Below are positions 10,655 through 21,263 of a stretch of DNA of 64,000 nt, piece after piece (positions within the stretch are counted from its first letter, which is position 1; each line of letters opens with the position of its first letter). The notes beneath the pieces were generated by a model, which made no database searches, was not told the origin of the DNA, and worked only from the letters and a program-made list of their open reading frames with translations. The stretch covers positions 302,752,586 through 302,816,585 of the forward strand of contig OY856186.1 of NCBI GenBank assembly GCA_963693315.1. The letters run 5' to 3'. This DNA comes from Diogma glabrata (taxonomy: Eukaryota > Arthropoda > Insecta > Diptera > Cylindrotomidae). Made by a program: the position numbers and the translations under genes.

Positions 10655-11477
10655 GTAAGTTAAATTTTATTGATTTTTTTTTACGTATAAATATAATTTG
10701 GATATATAAGTTTGAACAAAGAACGAAATAATACATTTATTACCAGAACTAAAGTTGGTTGTTTTGCCGTATTTTAGTTTTTTTTGCGCAGAATTTTCAT
10801 TTTTATTAAAGCTATCTACCTGGCTAAAACTGGTATAAACTGATAAGAGTTTACCCAAAAACCATTTCTATAGACTAAAGACTTCTCGGGGTCTGTGGTT
10901 TTAATCCCTTTTCTTTCGTTATTTATTCCCTAATCTTTCGTTATTCAATTCATGGGTCACATAAGGAAAAACTAAACATTTTTGATTTCAATAATTTTAC
11001 AAAAGCAGAGGGATCATTAATTAACTACACCAGAAGTAGAGGTAAAAAAAATACCAAGACAGGAATTTATATTTTTCTGGCATAAAATGAAAAAAAACAT
11101 TTAACTTAAACATAACTAAAACGGAATGTAAGTCGAACTGTGTCGCATTCCGTACGCAATTATAAAAACAAATGAATGAAGAACTTTGATGTATCTGTTT
11201 TATTAAAGAAACAATTACGAACATTGCAAAACAAAAGGCTGAATATTTTAATCATTAAACACGTTTAAGTATAAGATGTTCCTAGATATTATTATACTGC
11301 TATATAATGAAGATAAATAATTGCAGGTAACTGAAAACAGAGTAATAAAGATCAGTTGTGTAAATCGGAATCAGCTAAAAACAAAATTTCAAAATAATAA
11401 TAAATAGTGTAAAGGGGTCCATACACGGTCAGTTTTGAAGGACAACGTGATTGGTTTTCATGACTGACTTTGTCAGA
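10655..11477. other. Intron 1, first part, no gene seen
   Basis: The intron runs from 10655 to 27132. This first part is AT-rich with no coding stretch recognised. The segment from 11416 (CCATACACGGTCAG) resembles the word CCATACACTGG inside the inverted repeat that follows. Confidence 0.4.
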
Positions 11478-11701
11478 GTAGAAAATTGCAGTCACTATTT
11501 TACTAACAATTTGCTACAGCTATTTATTAAGGGCTGGGCCCCATACACTGGATTGGACTGTCACTCATTATCGGATTTGGACTGTTACTCATTATCAGTC
11601 ATACACGATAATGAGTGACAGTCCAATCCAGTGTATAAGGCCCAGCCCTTAATAAATAGCTGTAGCAAATTGTTAGTAAAATAGTGACTGCAATTTTCTA
11701 C
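11478..11701. repeat. Near-perfect inverted repeat, 96-bp arms, 32-bp loop
   Basis: Arms 11478-11573 and 11606-11701 are reverse complements at about 94 of 96 positions (a CC/TT difference in the middle). The loop contains a third imperfect copy of CTGT(C/T)ACTCATTATC. It is likely a foldback-type MITE or a palindromic end of one. No target duplication was recognised. Confidence 0.85.
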
Positions 11702-12049
11702 ACTAAATTAAATGACTATCCAACAAAATAAACTTAAAAATGCTTAATCATTGGTTGGCTTTTGATTGTACGGGTAGCTTTTGAGATATGGCCTATGCGT
11801 TTTTGGCCTATGCCTATGCGTCTTTTGAGATATGGCCTATGCGTTTACTCCGCATGTAATAATTGTATAAGTCAAAAAAAACATAATGAAGTGATTTGAT
11901 ATTGAAAAACAGGTGTTTCATCACATTAGGGTTTCTTTCCCCAGATTTCCTAGGCAATCCACAAAAATCGAGTTTTGATCAAAAATTTTGCTTAACTTTA
12001 GACGACAAACACCCGTAATCGTAGATATGTGAATATCAATGTTATGCGC
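11702..12049. other. Intron 1, short repeats of GAGATATGGCCTATGCG
   Basis: GAGATATGGCCTATGCGTTT occurs twice between 11780 and 11850, with a partial GGCCTATGCCTATGCG between. Nothing else was recognised. Confidence 0.4.
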
Positions 12050-12245
12050 AATGGAGGAATATTCGAACATTTGTGGAGCTGTAAAAAACGTTACATATCG
12101 TTAATGAGCGGTTAAACAAATTTAATTTGAATTTATCTACAAATATTATTGCAATCATAACTGATGGAGTAGCCGTTATGGGCAAGTTTAGAAAGTTAGA
12201 TTCTGCCATTCATTTACAATATTTTGCACATGGCTGTTTTAGATA
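12050..12245 (+). pseudogene. hAT transposase fragment
   Basis: The + strand from about 12103 reads NERLNKFNLNLSTN, then IIAIITDGVAVMGKFRKLDS, then AIHLQYFAHGCF. hAT transposases of the ZBED/SCAND3 type have ITTDGAxVMxKFG...HQxCFAHGIHLAV at this point, including the catalytic Asp of TDG. Only about 65 residues are readable, with no terminal repeats in sight. Confidence 0.65.
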
Positions 12246-12869
12246 CCCTTTTTTGGTTCTGTAAGACAGAATGTTGGGAACAAATCTGAAGCACTAAATA
12301 GACCAATTAGCTTTCAAACTCTATCAAAGCGTATGTGCATTCATGAGAGTGTTGCATATACACGCTTTCCAAATTTTGAATTACACGGTGATCACGGCTT
12401 CAGTACAATTGTTTTAAAGATTTGTCTTCCAGAAATTACTTTTTTTACAATATACCGGTCCCCCAACAAACGTAACCCAAACTTTTTTAATTTACTGGCA
12501 ATTAATTAAAATTAAAAATAATATATACAAATTCAATAAGAAATACATAAATTTTTCTTCAATATTTCATCAAAATATAGCAAATAAATAAAAAATGTAC
12601 AAAAAATTGAAAACATTAAAAAAATGAAAAAAAAATGAAAACATAAAATTAAAAATTTAATCAAACAAAAGGTCTAAAATATTAAGAGAGAAAAACTACT
12701 TACAAAAAAAAATTGTAGACGAGATTGGAGCAAATTTATGTCAAACGAAAAGTCTGAAATTGACAGAGCGAAAGCTTTAAAACTTACGTCTATGTCTATT
12801 TCTGACTAGAGTTTCTACAGTGCCATTAATTCTTTAAATTCTGGTACAAAATCTTGAAATCTTCTATTC
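12246..12869. other. Intron 1, AT-rich, no gene
   Basis: Nothing could be supported here apart from A-rich runs. Confidence 0.4.
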
Positions 12870-14700
12870 CCCCTATTATTGATGATGATTCAATCGTCAA
12901 TGATCCCGCATGAAAAGCTTACTTGTTCGCTTTGCTCTGAACTCCACTGTTTTGGAAATTCCTAAAGAAATACCTTAAATCCAGACTTCAGGAGTTAATA
13001 TGAATGAACTCCACTTCAAACCCAAAATAGTCGCTAAACTTTTAAAAGTGTTAAACATCAACAAGGCGTCAGGAATGGACAACCTCCACCCATTATTTTA
13101 AAAACCTTTTCCAAAGAACTTCCATCAACTTTGACTAAAATATTCTACCAATCCTACAAATCTGGTATATTTCCCTCGTGCTGGCAGTTGGCAAATGTCC
13201 AGCCCGTCCTCAAAAAGGGACCAAAATCCGATATCTCAAATTATAGGCCAATAGCTTTACTATCGGTCCTATCCGAAATCTACGAGCATTATATTAATAC
13301 ACACATTTCAAAATTTCTGGAAGTAAATCATTTAATAGCCGACAGCCAACACGGTTTTCGAAACAAAAGATCAACTACCGAACTATTAAACTATGTAGCG
13401 CATTGTTGGAACAGCAAACTTGATAAAAGTGGTGACCTACGTTATCGCTTTAGACATCTCCAGACAAGGCATTCGATCGAGTCTGGCATGCCAACTTAAT
13501 CAACAAGCTCGTTGCGTATCGTTTTCATCCCAATGTTGTGATGCTGATTCAAAATTTTCTATCCAACCGATACATTTCGGTCTCCTTAGACGGATTTTCA
13601 TCTGTGTTTAAACTAATTAACGCTGGTGTACCTCAAGGCTCAGTATTGTCTCCAACCCTATTTTTGATTTTTATCAACCAATTGTTGAAAATCACCAGCA
13701 ACCAAATAAATAGTTTTCAGATGATAGTACTCTGCACAAGTCGTTCGAGCCCGTTCCTTCAAAAGGTAAAATGCACGAACGAATTAATCCCGCCCGGAGA
13801 GACGCTGCCATAAACGTGAATAATGACCTAAAAAAGTCGCCGATTGGGGTGACCAAAACCTGATCAATTTCAACTCTACCAAAACACAGCTGTTGATTGT
13901 TTCCAGATCAAAACCCGAGTTCCCTAAAGATATTTTATTCAGTATGTGTGATAAACCAATGGGTGAATGTAAAAACATTCGTTTTTTGGGTGTCACAACT
14001 CACAGTTTCAAATGACCTACTCTGGAACGATCATGTAATGGTGATGGCAGAAAGCGCGTCTATAAAACTCGGCCTCCTAAATAGATGCAAAAAAAATTTC
14101 ACTCCATACCAATTGCTTCATGTTTATAAGTCCTATATTCGTCCCTGTATGGAGTACTGTTGTCAAGTTTGGGGTGCCGTTTGTGTTTCCATCTTGACCC
14201 TCTTTTACTCTGTTCCAAAGCGGGCTATACGAATTGCGGGTCATCGAGATTTGACATCAAAACTTGATTCCCCACAACATCGTTGTACTGTTGCTGACCT
14301 CGTTGTTTTTTTTTACAAATATCACCATTAACAGTGCTCAGATTAAATCAGCAGCATCATGCCTCAAACTTTTTCTTACCCCCGTTTCACTCGGCAATCG
14401 GCTAGCGCAAGCAGTCAAACGGTCGAGATCCCGCGCTGTCATACTGGCAGATGGCAGAAAGACTTCTTTATCCGAACTGCATACAAATGGAATAGTTTGC
14501 CGGAATTCATAGTCTCAGGTGGTTTCAATCCGCAGAGGTTTTAAAAAAACGTTCATCAACACCCTAGAGCGCAAGTTGTTGTGGGACGTAGCTCATAAAA
14601 GGTATTTATGTGTTGTTGTGACACATATCGTAAACCCTATAAGTTATAACAATACTTTTTGTTTAAAAAAATATGAAATTAATGCTACACAATACACATC
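12870..14700 (+). pseudogene. LINE (Jockey/CR1-like) reverse transcriptase, decayed copy
   Basis: This is an ORF2 piece with the RT domain in order. Residues before RT are at about 12900-13080, then ASGMDN..., FPSCWQLANVQPVLKKG (13168-13218), NYRPIALLSVLSEIYE, QHGFRNKRSTTELL (RT motif 3), GVPQGSVLSPTLFLIFIN (13624-13680), and a DDSTLHKS catalytic pair at about 13717. That last motif is one frame off what precedes it, so an indel has hit just before the Asp pair. The C-terminal part continues to QTFSYPRFTRQSA and KDFFIRTAYKWNSLP (to about 14540). The 3' end holds GTGTTGTTGTGACACAT. Several frameshifts make it dead. Related pieces lie at 21430-22080 (minus), 31255-31340 (minus) and 58960-59690 (+). 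Confidence 0.85.
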
Positions 14701-14859
14701 TACTTGAAAGCGAAGATCAGCTGTACCAAATAGTACGAGAGCATTAATTGCTTGTTTACGTATCTGTGGGTGGGTGACAAAAATGCATGGCATTTGGATG
14801 ACACCCATGTTCACTTGAATTGAAAATGGACGATCTGGATTAATTTCAAAATTCTACAA

Positions 14860-15960
14860 AATGGCAGAGGTCTTCCGATTACCTGTAAGTTTGAATCTTC
14901 AATAACTTCTAATCCTGGCTTTCAATCTCATTGAGACTTGGTATATAAGGTTTTAGTACTGTTTCCAATATTTCTGCGTACCAACTTCCGCTTAAAAATA
15001 TTTTTTTTTAGTTTTTGTTTTCAGGTGTTATCCCTACTGTAGTCTACAGTTTCAAATCGATTTTCATGAAACGTTCTTAAGAGGTTTGAAATATGTACTG
15101 TATTTTATGTTTGTTTGGAGCATGCATACAACATTCGTTCGTGAATTATCAATTAATTCTAGTTTTTGAGCGGTATTGAACAAAGTGGTGATCGTAGAAG
15201 GTCCCCCGAGCACCTTTTTTTTAAAGGTCAATAACACCTGTATCTGATAAACGAATGGGATGAAACTTGGTACATAAGCATTTAGTACGGTTCACCACAG
15301 TTCCTCATTCGGTTTGTCACTTCTGGTTAATACTTTTTTTTTGTATTTTTCAGTGTTCTTATGTTGTGTGGCAGTCTACAATAATGAAGTGACTATACTG
15401 AGACTTATGAAAAAGGTTTCAATTAGTGTGAGAAGATAATGATTAGTTTTTGGGCCACATCGGTCAAAGTGGCAGGGGTCCGCTATACTACTGCTGACTT
15501 TTCTCACTTTCTTTTTAACGTTTGTTGGGGGCATACAGACTTTGTTCATCAATTAATTTTGATACACTGTTTCAAGAGATGTTGATGTAAATGACAAAGT
15601 ACATGATTGCTCTTGCATAAGTGGGGGAAGTGAACCTCCTGAGCTTCTGTTTATTTGAAACTTCAATAACATCAGCTGCTGATAATTGATTTTGATTAAA
15701 CCTGGTTAAATATGCTGATTTGTAACAGTTCTGCATCCCAACTTCCTGTTGGTCTCTTTCGGAAATTTTTTTTAACTTTTTATATTCATACAACACAATT
15801 TATACCTGTTGAGTGTTGGGATACTACTTCTTTCTTTAATTAAACAATTTTTATGAAATTTTAACAAAAGATGGAGAGTTATATTAGAAGGAGCTGATAA
15901 GCTTTTGAGCGATAATGGGCAAGGTGGCTACGGCATCTGGAGCACCTGTTTTTATAATTA
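14860..15960 (+). repeat. Old, diverged tandem repeat (units of roughly 270-460 bp)
   Basis: Related blocks recur: CTTCAATAAC...GAGACTTGG at 14896, GTCAATAACACCTG...GAAACTTGG at 15226, and CTTCAATAACATCAG at 15661. TTTTGAGCG or TTTTGGGCC followed by AAAGTGG or AAGGTGG and a GGTCC/GCACC word recurs at about 15165, 15448 and 15905. There is no open reading frame. It could be a decayed satellite or the tandem part of a larger element. Confidence 0.5.
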
Positions 15961-16421
15961 GAACTAGGCGAGATCTATACCATTAGATAACCATTAGTAG
16001 AAATATTTGATGGATATCAGCTTATTATATATCCAGAACATTTTGTTTTCAGAGCTGTGGTGGAGTCAGCCTATGCATCAGCGTCGCTAATATTTTATTT
16101 AAATAAAATGTGTTGAGTATTTGGAATTATAGTTTGTATCACAACACATAGATCCTTTTGAGATAGGTTCCACACGCAACAACCATACGTTCTGAGGTGC
16201 TGATAATCGCAAATTTTGTTTGCTTGTTTTTATGTTTTTTTTCCAAACGGAGAATAAATCAGATAATAAAATATGACATAGACCAATATGTATTTCATGA
16301 TAAGATAAGATGAAGGTAATAAATTATGAGCTAAAAACCTAAAAGCAAATTTTTTAAAAAATTTGCTGGAACAAAACTAAAACTAAGTGTCTCATCTAGA
16401 AAATATTGGCAAGTGTCAGTA

Positions 16422-16510
16422 TCAGGGTTGCACCGATAAGTGAAAAGGCCGATTACCTATTAATCGGCTTACTTAATCGGCCAATACCGATTAATCGGCT
16501 GTTGACCACC
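16422..16510. repeat. CCGATTAATCGG-rich segment, possible hAT-type terminus
   Basis: CAGGGTTGCACCGATAA is followed by several copies of CGATTA(AT)CGGC and its complement up to 16503. The CAGGGTTGCACCGAT start resembles ends of hAT MITEs seen in insects. No partner end or target duplication was found. Confidence 0.4.
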
Positions 16511-17100
16511 TAAAGGTGAGAAATCCATTAATTTTAAATTCATTCGCATTATCTCTTTTTTGAACAAATATATTAATTGAAGTGACATAACATATAATAT
16601 AATGTTCAGTTACTTATCCGAAACCAAATTTGCATATCAGCACATTAGAGCATACCACAAATACAATTCAATGCAAATTTTCGAAACAGCAATTCCGTGG
16701 ATATGACTATTTTTTTGGTAATTGCTTATGTAATCGGCTACAACAATGGCATATGAAAATAAAGTATTATTATGAGAGTAATATAATTACGAACATAAAA
16801 ATATTTTGTGCATATAAAAATAATTAAATTTAAAAAACACATCTACGGAATATTAATAAATAACTAACAAAATCCAAAATATACTCATACTATTAAAAGA
16901 TAGTCACAAAGTCAATATGTCAAGATATGATAATATGTGTAACGAAATATATTTACATTCTTAAAATGGAAAGTGATATCGATTTTTTCATTCATTTCCA
17001 TTTCAAAATATTTATTCTACATGCTTAATTACGAAACAATTTAAGACTTTATTGAAAGCAAAAGTGTATTCGTCTAGATAAAAATTGTTAACTCTATTAA

Positions 17101-18715
17101 TATAATAATTGAGACTTATTTATAATTTAAGAAAATTTTGGTCTGCCTTGAGATTTTTAGTATCTGGCAGACCTAATTAAATGGATGAAAAATTGATGCC
17201 ATAGTTACTCCACATGTAACCTCGCTGAAATTTCTTGACATAATTGAAACTTTTGTATAGTTACAGAAAACTTTGGTTGGCCTTGATATTTTTGTTTTGA
17301 AATGCCTGGCAGACCTAATTGAATGGATGAAAAATTGATGCCATAGTTACCCCATATGTAACCTCGTTGAAACTTTTTGACATAATTGAAACTTTTGTAT
17401 AGTGACAGAAAACTTTGGTCGGCCTTGAAATTTTTGTTTTGAAATGCCTGGCAGACCTAATTGAATGGATGAAAAATTGATGCCATAGTTACTCCACGTT
17501 TGGCTTCTCGAAGGTCAAAAATTAAAACCACTTTGGTACAAAGGTTCATCACTTCCTCGACGCGTAGAAGATGTTCTTCTACAGGAGGGAGGTTAAATTC
17601 TATGAGGAAAATGATGACGATGATGATATTGATCGGACAGAATTGAATTGTTTTGATGATATCGACGGATGACTGATTTCTTAATGTAAATATAAAAAGA
17701 CTTAAAAATCTTTTAGTTTTCTTTTATTATTTACTAACAAAATATGATAAAAATTATAAAATTAAATATGAAATACTAAAATATTATTTTAAAAATATTG
17801 AATTATAAATTTTATTGTTAAAATTATTTGTAATAAAAAAATCTATTATATTTATTTCTTTTGTGTAACTTTTTATGCATGTATGGCAATATAGTCAGAA
17901 TGTTCCAGATTATTATAATAACTATGAAAATTGTTTAGCATTAAATTATCAATATCATCGAAATTATTATCAATAAAATGTCAAAAACCTAATGATTGAA
18001 AATTGTTACCAAACCATTTTAAAATTCAAACTGCTGGTATAATGCATTATTCTCGCGCGCGAGAATAATGTCTGACATATTTATTACTGTTTTTTGCGAT
18101 GCCGACACGTGTTTTCATTAGACAAGACGTACTCTTTTATATACAAAAATCTGATAAGGTTACATGGAGGTAAATAAGTTTATAATTTTTCATCAATTTA
18201 ATTAGGTCTGCCAGGCACTTAAAAACAAAAATTTCAAGGCCGACCAAAGTTTTCTGTAACTGCACAAAAGTCTCAATTATGTCAAGAAATTTTAGCGAGG
18301 TTACATGTGGAGTAACTATGGCATCAATTTTTCATCCATTCAATTAGGTCTGCCAGGCATTTCAAAACAAAAATCTCAAGGCCTACCAAAGTTTTTTGTA
18401 ACTCTACAAAAGTCTTAATTATGTCAAGAAATTTCAGCGAGGTTACATGTGGGGTAACTATGGCATCAATTGTTTATCCATTCAATTAGGTCTGCCAGGC
18501 ATTTCAAAACAAAAATCTCAAGGCAGACCCAAGTTTTCAGTAAATGCACAAAAGTCTCAATTATGTCAAGAAATTTTAGCAAGGTTACATGTAGGGTAAC
18601 TATGGCATCAATTTTTCATCCATTTAATTAGGTGTGGCCAGGTACCTAAAAACAAAAATCTCAAGGCAGACCAAAACTTTCGTAATTTATAAATAAGTCT
18701 CAATTATATCAAGAA
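17101..18715. mobile_element. Foldback element with arms of about 140-bp tandem units
   Basis: The left arm (17101-17500) holds three units in which GACCTAATT...ATGCCATAGTTACTCC, ACCTCG and GAAACTTTTG recur at 17170, 17309 and 17454. The right arm (18160-18715) holds four units in reverse orientation, with GGTCTGCCAGGCA or a close variant at 18206, 18347, 18489 and 18631. The outer ends share the inverted word ATAATTGAGACTTATTTATAA. The core (17505-18155) has a 34-residue acidic coding tail ending at TGA 17672 (FYRREVKFYEENDDDDDID) and a 26-bp palindrome at 18045-18070. Tandem-unit inverted arms are typical of foldback elements. The superfamily is not identifiable. Confidence 0.75.
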
Positions 18716-19800
18716 ATTTCAGCGAGGTTACATTTCAAATAAGTAGGCTTTCGAAATTAGTGATTAGAAAAATTAATTAAAAATATTAATTAACGTAAAT
18801 AAGAAAGTCGGCCACTGGATAGTTATTTTCTGATATAGGTTCTATAAGTTAAACCAAATTTCAGAGGTTACATGTGAGGTAGACTAAAGTGTCGTGGGAG
18901 CTTGGTCTAATTTTACCGTTTCTTTTTAGCAAAGATTATTTGTAATCAATATTTTTTAAAAATTTTTTTATATATTATTCTTTTTCAAATAAAGACAATT
19001 AATTTACTCATTGTTTAATCGAAACCTTTGACTAGTCAAGCGATTTTGTTACAACTTTTATGATCTTATAAAAAACTTAAATCAAAGCAATTCTAAAACA
19101 CCCTATTTGTCATTTTGTAATTACTGTCAATTATATACCGCATTTTAAATAAAATATATATTTAATTTTAATGATTATAATGCGCAAAATCCATTCAATT
19201 TTAATTATAACCAAAAATAAAATAAAACAAATAAATAAAAGGTTATATACAACAAAGAAAAAAATTTAAGATTTTGTGTTAATTGATTTCTTTCTTTATT
19301 TCCGCTATTTTATTTTATTTTAAAATGTAAAAGACACAATTAATAAAAGAAATAATTTTTTTTAAGGTTAGCACGTTTGCCTTTGTTTTTTTGTTTGGAG
19401 TTCAATGAAATGTTTGTTTGAGTTTTGACGTGGTTGTTTTAGGCAAATGAAAACAACGCTAAAAATAGACTAACTAGCTGTGAAAACAAATTCTTTAAAA
19501 CTATTTACGTTGCCGTTATGCAACATCGCAATAATTCGATGCTTGAACATATAGGATACTCAAGTGTTAACTAAAATCATCGGAATTATTTCCTGCCACT
19601 AAGTACACCTCCTCTTTGGTGACCTCCGTTAACTGGAATTTATTACAGGTTAAGTATTGAGAGTGGTGTTCCGAAAATTTTGGGCATGAGAATGAGACTT
19701 ATGAATAAGACAACCATTGATTGAAAAACATTGTCTGAATAGCCACTTTTCATTCTACTGATCATACGTCGTGAATAGAATTTAAAAAAAAATCATTGAT
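18716..19800. other. Intron 1, AT-rich, no gene
   Basis: No coding stretch or repeat could be supported. The last part before 19800 may belong to the hAT-related copy that carries CCC-family copy A. Confidence 0.4.
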
Positions 19801-19905
19801 TTAAATCATTGATTCAAATTTATCAAGCTCTTCGATTCCACAAGTCCGAGAATACGCTCGTCGCTCACTTTGTCTTGTTTATTTGGCCAAGTTGCATTAT
19901 CAATA

Positions 19906-20788
19906 CCCATACAAGTTTGTACAACTACTCCAGTAATGGTCCATTACCGGCGACCAGTAATGCAGCAATGGTCGAGTACTGGCAAGTGGCAACCATAACT
20001 GGACCATTAACATAATGTTACTGGATGATAATTTCGAACAAAAAATGACTGCTGTTCAACGGCCAGAGGAAAAAGCCAGCAATGGTCCATACAAGGCTAT
20101 ACATCTGGTCCAGTAATGGTCAATTACTGGCGACCAGTAACTCTACAATGGCTCGATACTGGCAACCATGACTCATAGTACTGGTAACTATGACTCGCCT
20201 ACTAACAAAATTTTATTTGTTGATAACTTCGGACAATAAATGACTGCCTTTTATTTTCCAGAGAAAAAAACAATAATGAGCCATACAAGATTGTACTGTA
20301 CACTGTACAGCTGACCCAGTAACGGACAAATAATGATGACAAGTATTGCAGCAATGGCCGAGTACTGGCAACCATGACTGGGCCATAATAAAATATCATA
20401 CGTTTCAATTTAACTAAATTAAATACAAAATAATTAAAATAAAATAAAAATGTCTTAAGAAAAAAATTCAAAACTTATACCAACCTGGACAAATATAGGT
20501 GAAATTTTTCAAAACATATATTTTTAAAATAGATATTAATTTACTCTAGTGAATTTTAGCCAAATGACAAAGATCGGCCAATTCATGGTTCTGTACTGGT
20601 TCAATAACAATAGCCAATTACTGTTTACCATTCATGGGTCAGTGCTTGGCCATTCAAAGTTAACTAACTACTGGCTATTTTATGTGGCTGTGGTTCTAGT
20701 ACTGGCACAACAATAAAAGTCAAGTACTGTTAACCATTAATGGACAAGTGTTTGGCCGTATTTCAAATTCTGGAAAACCCTGTTTCGG
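19906..20788 (+). repeat. CCC-family mobile repeat, copy A (883 bp)
   Basis: It starts CCCATACAAGTTTGTACAAC and ends AACCCTGTTTCGG (family end AACCTACTTGGG). TA lies at 19904-19905; the right flank is CA where copy D, at the matching insertion point, has TA. The interior is dense in CCAGTAATGG, CTGGC(G/A)ACCA, GCCAAGTACTGTTAACC and GGCC words in both orientations. No long reading frame is present. Both flanks match those of copy D, so A and D descend from one insertion. Confidence 0.85.
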
Positions 20789-21215
20789 CAGTAATTCCAT
20801 TTTACCACACCATTGGTGGTGTTTCTAAATTGAGATTGAAATACATATTTTGAAAATGGTGTAGATTCAGCTAAAAGCGCCATTAGAAATGGAATGAAGT
20901 CTGAAATTATATTTAAGTAAGGAAGTATATGCTTCTTCTCTTTGGTGGTTATTCAAACGTTTACCTAAAAATCAATGGTCAAGCATACATTAGCTAGGTG
21001 ATAAGGTGCATCTAAAGACATGTCTTTCAAAGAAATGTCTCCTTCGATAAAAAAGTTTCTTAACTTCTACAGGTTGCTCTAGGTTAAGATCGACTTGCAG
21101 TTTATGCCAAATTTCAACTACAACGGCAATAGTCGTTTTATATTTTGGAGTTCTGTCTAAAGCGACGGCTATGGTCTTTAGATAACAAAACATATGTTTA
21201 GCATGCATTACAATA
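20789..21215 (-). pseudogene. Unrecognised ORF relic shared with the hAT element at 39.5-42.3 kb
   Basis: The minus strand 20990-21208 encodes 72 residues (AKHMFCYLKTIAVALDR, VVVEIWHKLQVDLNLEQPVE, KKLFYRRRHFFERH). The same sequence recurs on + at about 39810-39900 and 40705-40790, there split by CCC-family copy C. This uninterrupted copy therefore shows the empty site. The product was not recognised. Region 20789-20985 matches 40790-40975 inverted, including CACCAATGGTGTGG. Confidence 0.6.
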
Positions 21216-21263
21216 TTTATGTCATAAGCTTAGTTATGTCAGGATTCAACACATAAGGCGAGC

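Noticed and set aside
10410..10736. Open stretch antisense to exon 1
   Set aside because: It is the mirror of the Gly/Ser-rich exon 1; no motif.
17101..18715. CRISPR-like array (regular 140-bp repeats)
   Set aside because: Units are long, diverged, inverted between arms and without short spacers; the genome is eukaryotic.
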